This document shows positions 1 through 4,843 of a DNA stretch of 6,416 nt, in pieces. The notes below the pieces were generated by a model. It was not told where the DNA came from. It did not search any database and saw nothing but the letters and a program-made list of their open reading frames with translations. Position 1 is the first letter of the stretch; each line of letters starts with the position of its first letter. The stretch lies in contig DUVD01000292.1 of the NCBI GenBank assembly GCA_012841225.1, forward strand, positions 1 through 6,416, given 5' to 3'. Source of the stretch: Fibrobacter sp. Lineage in GTDB: Bacteria > Fibrobacterota > Fibrobacteria > Fibrobacterales > Fibrobacteraceae. The position numbers and the translations under genes were made by a program.

Positions 1-929
1 AGGGCTTTTGGTTGTAAATCTATAATGCCGTCTTCTTGAGTGAACAAGCTCCATCGGTCTTTTTCACTATCATTTTTTTTGGGAACAAGCCTGGCGATGC
101 CGGCGTCACGAACAGAAACGAAAAGTTCTTTTCTCATTTCTGACCAAACCAATGACTCGATATATTGACTAGGTAGCACTTTTCCTTTTTGCTCGATAGT
201 GCCGTTGCGGTAAGAGAATAAACCGTCGTCTGTGCCAACCCAGAGTGTAGCACCTTGGTTGGTGAGTGCTGTAATATGCCTCGGTCCAAATTCGGAGTCG
301 AAAGTTTTCCAACCTTTGCCATCAAAACGAAATAGGCCGCGTGGGGTGCCTACCCAAAGTTTTTCGGTGCGTGTTTCGTAAAGGAGTGCAGTGACGGTAT
401 CGCGAACCAAGAGATTCCATGGAATGCGAACCTCCACTATGTGAGCTTCGTCGGCGGCGTTTTTAATGTTGTTGTATTTTTTGACTTGACGAGTGTATTC
501 ATCTAAGCCACGTTCAGTACCTACAAAAACTCGGACGGCGTCGCGAATTTTCATATTTCCTTCGAGTATCACAGAATGAAAATCGAGCCACCGCTCTCCA
601 TCGAAGCGCATAATGCCATTGTTAGTACCGGCCCAGAGCTCGCTTTTGGCAAAAAAGCCAGGACGTGTGCGTGCGGCAATTGAAGTGAAAAAAGGATTTT
701 TATTTGTGCCTTCAGGATAAGACACGCGCCATTCATCGGCGAGTGGCCCAAAGGCTAGGCCTGCGGGGTTATAATAAAGGGCGGTGGCATCATCCGCGAT
801 GGCGGATCCAACTTCACCCATGCCTAGTTGCCTTGCGCCAATAGGCATTTCTAAGGTGATGATAGCAGAGCCCGCAGCCCATAAAAGAGCGGAGCTAGCA
901 AGAACGGTAAAGGCAAGTAAGTTACGCAA
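1..929 (-). CDS. Exported beta-propeller protein with PorV/PorQ-like N-terminal signature (3' end beyond left edge)
   Basis: The frame is open for 309 codons from a TTG at 929 to the left edge, so the C-terminus is missing. Residues 1-22 form a signal peptide (basic MRN, then a hydrophobic stretch ending near AAGSA). Residues 31-59 contain GARQLGMGEVGSAIADDATA followed by LYYNPAGLA, the signature that opens PorV/PorQ/UPF0164-type outer-membrane barrels. From about residue 97 the protein changes to propeller repeats: LWAGTNNGIMRFDG (99-111), VFVGTERGLDEY (134-145), LWVGTPRGLFRFDG (191-204), LWVGTDDGLFSY (229-240), and a weaker LFVSVRDAGIARL (269-281). These resemble the two-component-regulator (ligand-sensor) propeller family. 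TTG is chosen because GGAGA lies 4 nt upstream, the signal peptide begins there, and it overlaps the preceding stop by 8 nt, which suggests coupled translation. It is probably periplasmic or at the outer membrane; the ligand is unknown. A barrel or signalling domain could follow outside the window. Confidence 0.8.
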   Translation of the reverse strand, partial: MRNLLAFTVLASSALLWAAGSAIITLEMPIGARQLGMGEVGSAIADDATALYYNPAGLAFGPLADEWRVSYPEGTNKNPFFTSIAARTRPGFFAKSELWAGTNNGIMRFDGERWLDFHSVILEGNMKIRDAVRVFVGTERGLDEYTRQVKKYNNIKNAADEAHIVEVRIPWNLLVRDTVTALLYETRTEKLWVGTPRGLFRFDGKGWKTFDSEFGPRHITALTNQGATLWVGTDDGLFSYRNGTIEQKGKVLPSQYIESLVWSEMRKELFVSVRDAGIARLVPKKNDSEKDRWSLFTQEDGIIDLQPKA

Positions 930-1488
930 TGTTTCTCCAATCAGGTACTCGGTATTTGCCGTTTTCGGGGATCACGGGCTTCCAGCCGGACTTTCCTGGG
1001 TTTTCCCAAGGAAATTTAGGAATGAGTTTGCAGTCACAACCTAAAACATAAGGCGGCAGAATCTCGGCATGATTTCGAATTTGCTCACGAGTAATGTAAT
1101 TTTCTTCGTTCATAAAAGTACAAAACTTGCCGCTCCTAGACCCGAACTCAATGCGATAGGTCACTGTGCCATTGGCATCACCCTCGTCGATGGTTTGAAT
1201 TGTTTCTTCAAGAGAGGATTCCCATTGGGAAAGCAGTGACGAGCGCTCTTCGTCGGAAAGAGACTGGGTTGACAACCATTCTTGAATTTCAGTGGTGGAG
1301 GGTTTTACTTTTATTAAAGATTCTTTAGCTGGCCTAACGAGCACAGCGTATTGCCCTGACACATCGATCTGAGGAAGAACTTTTTCTTTTTCATCGGCAC
1401 TGTGAATAACAACATAAGCACCGATGGCGGCGAGAATGATTGATAGTATGATAATAATGATAACAATAAAAACAACAGAAAGATCCAT
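922..1488 (-). CDS. Hypothetical single-pass membrane protein, 188 aa
   Basis: I do not recognise a family. Counting from the upstream ATG at 1494 (190 aa), residues 5-30 form one strongly hydrophobic helix very rich in Ile. A soluble domain of about 155 residues follows: an acidic, Ser/Glu-rich helical-looking stretch (66-106), then a mixed segment with VTYRIEFGSRSGKFCTF (111-127). A C-terminal part holds CDC (153-155) and several Pro/Trp residues (PKFPWENPGKSGW, 159-171). The lack of a signal-peptidase site suggests a helix-anchored protein; orientation is unclear because few charges flank the helix. Two starts compete. AGGA at 1501-1498 is 3 nt from ATG 1494 and 9 nt from ATG 1488, so 1488 is preferred. 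The stop overlaps the start of the exported propeller gene by 8 nt, so the two are probably co-transcribed and may work together at the envelope. Confidence 0.7.
   Translation of the reverse strand: MDLSVVFIVIIIIILSIILAAIGAYVVIHSADEKEKVLPQIDVSGQYAVLVRPAKESLIKVKPSTTEIQEWLSTQSLSDEERSSLLSQWESSLEETIQTIDEGDANGTVTYRIEFGSRSGKFCTFMNEENYITREQIRNHAEILPPYVLGCDCKLIPKFPWENPGKSGWKPVIPENGKYRVPDWRNIA
934..938 (-). promoter_or_regulatory. Ribosome binding site GGAGA deciding the TTG start at 929
   Basis: GGAGA on the minus strand ends 4 nt before TTG at 929-927 and lies inside the last codons of the upstream gene. No ATG in the propeller frame lies near it. The first in-frame ATG (residue 28) would remove the signal peptide. 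The site supports a rare TTG start and translational coupling between the two minus-strand genes. Confidence 0.6.
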
Positions 1489-1494
1489 AACCAT

Positions 1495-1554
1495 TCATCC
1501 TAAGTAGTGTGCCTAATAAACTAGTATTTTCTACTTTGTTAGGCAGGAGATTTT
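1495..1554. promoter_or_regulatory. Divergent intergenic region with nested dyads and RBS for the FKBP gene
   Basis: These 60 bp separate two divergent genes and should hold promoters for both. GCCTAA (1511-1516) is repeated inverted as TTAGGC (1539-1544). Inside it AGTA (1523-1526) and TACT (1532-1535) form a second dyad, and AAGTAG (1502-1507) is inverted as CTACTT (1531-1536). TAGTAT at 1522-1527 could be a plus-strand -10 element, but no convincing -35 precedes it. AGGAG (1545-1549), 5 nt before ATG 1555, is a good Shine-Dalgarno site. The dyads could be an operator or an mRNA hairpin; I cannot tell which. Confidence 0.4.
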
Positions 1555-2691
1555 ATGCCGAAAGTGATTTTTTTGTTTGTCTTAGTGTTTTCTTTAAGTG
1601 CGTGGGCCATTTCCTACGATGTGTCAACGATTAAAGAAGGTAGTGGTGAACCCGTAAAGTCGGGACAACTCATACAGGTGCATTTTAAAGGGTGGCTTAC
1701 CGATAGCACTCTTATCGATGATTCTTACACACGTGAGGAGCCTCTTGAGTTTACTTTGGGTGCCGGTCAAGTTATTGCTGGTTGGGATCGTGGGATCGTC
1801 GGGATGAAGCTCGGTGAAATTCGTCGCATTGCTTTACCTTATGAACTGGCATACGGAGACAGGGCTATAGGCCCCATTCCAGCTAAGTCGGATTTGTTTT
1901 TTGAAGTCGAGTTGATGCATGCAGAGCGACCTCTTCCACCAGATGAGTTTCCTAAAAAAGAAATTAAATGGAAAGAACTTGCTCCGGGCGTTTTGTATTT
2001 TGACGAAGTCGTTGGCAAAGGCGCTATAAGTGCTGCTGGTAAAGTACTTCAACTGCATTACACGGGCTGGCTTTCTAAAGGGTTTAAATTTGGAAGTTCT
2101 AAAGATTTAGGGAAACCATTTCAAGTTGTTTTAGGCAGTGGTAAGTTAATTAAAGGTTGGGAAAGAGGCTTAAATCAAGTGCCGGAAGGTACTGTGCGCT
2201 GGTTAAAAGTAGCGCCTTCCATGGGCTACGGTCCTACTCCTTTGGCAAAAATCCCTGCGAATTCATCGCTTATTTTTCGAGTGGACTTGCTGTCGGTAGA
2301 GACCGATGATCTGATTGCCGAAACGATGGACTTTTTTCCTGATACTTCTTCATTAGCATTTAAAGATGGGGTTGAAGGGCTTCGTTATGTCGTACTGAAA
2401 GAAGGCGAAGGTGAACCCGCTCAAGCTGGGGAAACTTCACGCGTGCATTACACAGGTTGGCTTATGGACGGCACTAAATTCGATAGCTCTAAAGACAGGT
2501 CTCAGATTTTTGAGTTTCCTCTTGGTTCGGGCCGCGTGATTCGGGCTTGGGACTTGGGTGTCGAAGGGATGCTTCCAGGCGAGAAACGCATTTTATTAGT
2601 GCCACCAGGGCTTGGTTATGGTAGTCGTGGGGGCGGTCCGATCCCGCCAGATGCCACTCTTCTTTTTATGGTGGAATACTTAGGGACTTAA
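1555..2691 (+). CDS. Exported triple-domain FKBP-type peptidyl-prolyl cis-trans isomerase
   Basis: This 378-aa protein should catalyse cis-trans isomerisation of X-Pro bonds in the periplasm or outside the cell. A signal peptide (residues 1-18) ends in AWA with no lipobox Cys. Three FKBP_C domains follow at about 20-122, 138-248 and 266-378, joined by short linkers. Compared with FKBP12 active-site residues, domain 3 keeps the set: Y299, F309, D310, R315, F319, V328-I329, W332, Y355 and the GPIPP loop (361-365). Domain 1 keeps D55, R60, V73-I74, W77 and Y100 but has Ile54 for the Phe and Leu64 for a second aromatic. Domain 2 keeps F179, F189, W202 and Y225 but has Gly180 for the key Asp and Leu185 for Arg. 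Most bacterial FKBPs have one such domain, so tandem triplication is unusual. AGGAG lies 5 nt before the ATG. The gene is monocistronic by context, between a divergent and a convergent neighbour. Confidence 0.93.
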   Translation: MPKVIFLFVLVFSLSAWAISYDVSTIKEGSGEPVKSGQLIQVHFKGWLTDSTLIDDSYTREEPLEFTLGAGQVIAGWDRGIVGMKLGEIRRIALPYELAYGDRAIGPIPAKSDLFFEVELMHAERPLPPDEFPKKEIKWKELAPGVLYFDEVVGKGAISAAGKVLQLHYTGWLSKGFKFGSSKDLGKPFQVVLGSGKLIKGWERGLNQVPEGTVRWLKVAPSMGYGPTPLAKIPANSSLIFRVDLLSVETDDLIAETMDFFPDTSSLAFKDGVEGLRYVVLKEGEGEPAQAGETSRVHYTGWLMDGTKFDSSKDRSQIFEFPLGSGRVIRAWDLGVEGMLPGEKRILLVPPGLGYGSRGGGPIPPDATLLFMVEYLGT

Positions 2692-2710
2692 GAGGTTTTT
2701 TGCTTCTTAA
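2688..2710. other. Dyad spanning the overlapping stop codons of two convergent genes
   Basis: TTAAGA (2688-2693) is inverted as TCTTAA (2705-2710). A G-T wobble and a G-C pair extend it to an 8-bp stem around a 7-nt T-rich loop. It covers the FKBP stop and the last codons of the GtrA-like gene. No T-tract follows on either strand, so it is not a classical intrinsic terminator. It is the only candidate structure for ending either transcript here. Confidence 0.2.
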
Positions 2711-3116
2711 ATACCCAGTTTTTGTACAAAAGAAAACTAATTAGTATGTATACGACGTTCGCGATAATGTGGGCAAAGAACCCGGGCTTCATCCATTGTG
2801 AAATCCACAAGGTGAAGTTCGACAATGCTTGCCAATTAGTGAGTGCGTAAAGAACTGACTTTAAGACGATTAAATTAATAAAGTAGGCGAGGCCAAAAAC
2901 GATTAAAAAGCGGGCGATTTCGTTTCGCTTAGTATTTTGGCTTTTAAAGTTCCAAATGCGATTACACAAATAAGAGTTAAGGCCACCGACAACAAAACCC
3001 AGAAAATTCGATAGCTCAAGATTCCAATTTAGAGTTTGATGTAAAATCCAAACGGTAATTAAAGTAATTACTGTATTTAAAATGCCAATAAGATTATATT
3101 TCAGAAAGTGAATCAC
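2688..3116 (-). CDS. GtrA-family four-helix membrane protein
   Basis: This 142-aa protein has the size and pattern of the GtrA/DPMS3-like family. Members are small inner-membrane proteins linked to moving or modifying polyprenyl-phosphate-linked sugars for O-antigen, teichoic-acid or cell-wall glycosylation. Predicted helices are at about 8-28, 36-54, 68-90 and 112-131. Family features are the opening FLKYNLIGILNTVI (4-17), SNFLGFVVGGLNSYLCNRIW (36-55) with its small residues and NR before an aromatic, and a closing SFLLYKNWVF (127-136). The start is GTG at 3116; it is the first usable start after an in-frame stop, and no Shine-Dalgarno site is visible. Its stop overlaps the convergent FKBP stop by 4 nt through a TTAA. 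No glycosyltransferase partner is adjacent, so the substrate cannot be inferred. Confidence 0.85.
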   Translation of the reverse strand: MIHFLKYNLIGILNTVITLITVWILHQTLNWNLELSNFLGFVVGGLNSYLCNRIWNFKSQNTKRNEIARFLIVFGLAYFINLIVLKSVLYALTNWQALSNFTLWISQWMKPGFFAHIIANVVYILISFLLYKNWVFKKQKTS

Positions 3117-3154
3117 GAAAACGAAAATAATAAAAATTTTTATCTTTAGTCATT
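3117..3154. promoter_or_regulatory. AT-rich divergent promoter region with 12-bp palindrome
   Basis: These 38 bp separate the GtrA-like gene and the CoA-transferase gene, which diverge. TAAAAATTTTTA (3131-3142) is a perfect palindrome. TATTAT on the minus strand (3132-3127) lies 10 nt from the GTG at 3116. TATCTT on the plus strand (3141-3146) lies 8 nt from the ATG at 3155. Neither start has a Shine-Dalgarno match. If these are -10 elements, transcripts would begin within a few bases of each start codon, meaning leaderless or nearly leaderless mRNAs. No clear -35 box is visible. Confidence 0.4.
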
Positions 3155-4645
3155 ATGAAAAGCTTATCGTCAAAGATAATGACCGCCGAGGAAGCAGCGA
3201 GTCTCATTAAGAACGGAGAATACATTGGTATTTCTGGTTTTACCTTGTCGGGTTATCCTAAGGCGGTGCCAGAGGCGCTTGCTTTGCGTGTTTTAGAACT
3301 GCGCAAAAAAGGGGAAGATTTTAAGGTCTCTATTTTTTCTGGTGCTTCCGCAGGTGATGACTGCGATGGGGTTTTAGCGCGTGCTGGGGGGATCGACATG
3401 CGTATGCCTTACCAATCCAACTCTTCGCTTCGAGAAGGTATTAACAAAGGGGTGATTCGCTACATGGATCAACACTTGGGTTCTATGGGACCAATGGTTC
3501 GTTCTGGTGCGTTGCCGCGTCCTACACTTGCTTTAATCGAATGCATTGCTGTGACTCCAGAAGGAAGAGTCTACCTATCTTCTTCGGGCGGTAATTCGGT
3601 AACTTATCTCGAGTGTGCCGACCGCGTGATACTCGAAATTAATACTATTTATGGCGAAGAATTTATTGGCCTTCACGACACCTTTATACCTTCTTTGCCT
3701 CCATTCACAAGGCCGATTCCAATTAGCAAAGTAGACGATCGCGTTGGTTCTGTTTTTATTCAAATCCCACCAGAAAAAATTGCAGCTATTGTTTATACGG
3801 AACGACATGATAAGGTAAACCCATTTTCGCCTCCCGACGAAATTTCTAAAACTATCGCCTCTCATATTTTGGATTTTATTCATGTCGAACACCAAAAAGG
3901 TCGTTTGCCTAGAGGCTTGCCTTATCAAAGTGGTGTGGGTAATGTTGCTAATGCTGTTCTCACCGAAATGGCCTTAGACTCGCGCCTTGGTAAGGTTAAT
4001 ATTTATACGGAAGTTATTCAGGAAGCCGTTTTACCCCTTTTAGAATCAGGTAAACTCGGGTTTGCCTCTGGCACGGCCTTAACGCTTTCTGAAGCAGCGC
4101 AACGCCAGGTGAATCAAAATATTTCGCATTGGAAAAATCATTTCGTTTTAAGGCAACAAGAAATTTCAAATAGTCCTGAATTGATTCGCCGCTTGGGCGT
4201 TATTTCAATGAACACCGCTTTAGAAATAGACCTATTCGGTAATGTAAATAGCTCTCACGTTTGCGGGTCTTCTATTATGAACGGCATTGGTGGTGCTGCA
4301 GATTACGCTAGAAATTGTTATTTGGGCTTTTTTATGACGCCATCTCTGGCAAAAAATGGTTGTGTTAGCACCATAGTCCCTTTGGTTAGCCATTGCGATC
4401 ATACCGATCACGATACTATGATATTTGTGACCGAACAAGGCGTAGCGGATTTAAGAGGACTTGATCCAATTTCTCGGGCAAAACTGATTATTTCTAATTG
4501 CGCTCACCCCGATTTTCGCGCAGAGCTAACGGATTTTTTGAATTTTAGTATAAAGCAAACTAGAAAAGGGCATCTTCCAGTTTGTTTAGACCGCGCCTTT
4601 GAAATGCACCTTCGTTTTTTACAAACCGGGAAGATGTTAAAATAA
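3155..4645 (+). CDS. Acetyl-CoA hydrolase/transferase family CoA-transferase (Cat1/ScpC/AarC-like)
   Basis: This 496-aa cytoplasmic enzyme belongs to the Ach1/Cat1/AarC class I CoA-transferases, which move CoA between carboxylic acids such as succinate, acetate and propionate. It matches the family over its whole length: SGFTLSGYPKAVP (27-39), SGASAGDD (62-69), QSGVGNVANAVL (258-269), YTEVIQE (284-290), LRQQEISNSPELIRRLG (332-348), NGIGG (376-380), VTEQGVADLRG (425-435) and NCAHPDFR (448-455). By analogy with Acetobacter AarC, Glu286 in the TEVIQ motif is the residue that forms the glutamyl-CoA thioester, and NGIGG helps form the oxyanion site. Sequence alone does not separate succinyl-CoA:acetate from propionyl-CoA:succinate transferase. 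The acyl-CoA carboxyltransferase downstream favours a role in succinate-propionate conversion. ATG 3155 is preferred because the family aligns from residue 4; ATG 3179 is an alternative. Neither has a Shine-Dalgarno site. Confidence 0.92.
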   Translation: MKSLSSKIMTAEEAASLIKNGEYIGISGFTLSGYPKAVPEALALRVLELRKKGEDFKVSIFSGASAGDDCDGVLARAGGIDMRMPYQSNSSLREGINKGVIRYMDQHLGSMGPMVRSGALPRPTLALIECIAVTPEGRVYLSSSGGNSVTYLECADRVILEINTIYGEEFIGLHDTFIPSLPPFTRPIPISKVDDRVGSVFIQIPPEKIAAIVYTERHDKVNPFSPPDEISKTIASHILDFIHVEHQKGRLPRGLPYQSGVGNVANAVLTEMALDSRLGKVNIYTEVIQEAVLPLLESGKLGFASGTALTLSEAAQRQVNQNISHWKNHFVLRQQEISNSPELIRRLGVISMNTALEIDLFGNVNSSHVCGSSIMNGIGGAADYARNCYLGFFMTPSLAKNGCVSTIVPLVSHCDHTDHDTMIFVTEQGVADLRGLDPISRAKLIISNCAHPDFRAELTDFLNFSIKQTRKGHLPVCLDRAFEMHLRFLQTGKMLK

Positions 4646-4685
4646 GGGTTTTTATGCTTTTCTTCCTGGATCAAGGCATTAATTT

Positions 4686-4694
4686 TGCTATAAT
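4686..4694 (+). promoter_or_regulatory. Extended -10 promoter for the carboxyltransferase gene
   Basis: TGCTATAAT is a perfect extended -10 element (TGn plus TATAAT at 4689-4694). No strong -35 box lies 16-18 bp upstream (CTGGAT at 4666-4671 is poor), as is common with extended -10 promoters. It lies 40 bp after the CoA-transferase stop and predicts a start near 4701, so the carboxyltransferase can be transcribed separately from the upstream gene. Confidence 0.55.
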
Positions 4695-4700
4695 ATTCTT

Positions 4701-4843
4701 GAACCCTTCTTCAATAGCGATTTTAGATCATTTATGACCCTTTATAAGTGTGACTGGAACTTTACGATGCTTTTTCTTACCCGCAAATGCTTGCCATATT
4801 TTATCTTTGTTTTCGAATTATCTCTTAACAAGGAAAGATGGAT
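4701..4843 (+). other. Long 5' leader of the carboxyltransferase mRNA
   Basis: If transcription starts near 4701, the leader is about 140 nt. It is AT-rich and pyrimidine-rich. It contains a small dyad, GCAA-ATGC-TTGC (4783-4794), and an open frame of 39 codons from ATG 4734 to TAA 4853 that overlaps the start of the main gene. That frame lacks a Shine-Dalgarno site and resembles no protein I know. I recognise no riboswitch class. AGGA (4831-4834) near the 3' end is the ribosome binding site of the carboxyltransferase gene. Confidence 0.35.

Noticed and set aside
99..700. Tandem DNA repeats in the propeller gene
   Set aside because: The repeats are visible only at protein level (WVGT-GL-F). 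The DNA copies differ too much to count as nucleotide repeats or CRISPR-like units.
134..751. Two short minus-strand frames (134-325 and 569-751)
   Set aside because: They are in other frames of the long open frame that encodes the propeller repeats, which explains the whole stretch.
784..1044. 86-codon plus-strand open frame
   Set aside because: It is antisense to the start of the propeller gene and the end of the membrane-anchored gene, both of which have coherent protein features. It shows no family match or ribosome site.
3575..3928. 117-codon minus-strand open frame
   Set aside because: It is antisense to a well-conserved part of the CoA-transferase and has a low-complexity, unrecognisable product.
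4623..4654. Possible terminator after the CoA-transferase gene (AAACC ... GGTTTTT)
   Set aside because: The stem is only 5 bp with a 19-nt loop that includes the stop codon, and only a short T run follows. A second match of AAGGGTT (4644-4650) to AACCCTT (4702-4708) spans the promoter and is too distant.
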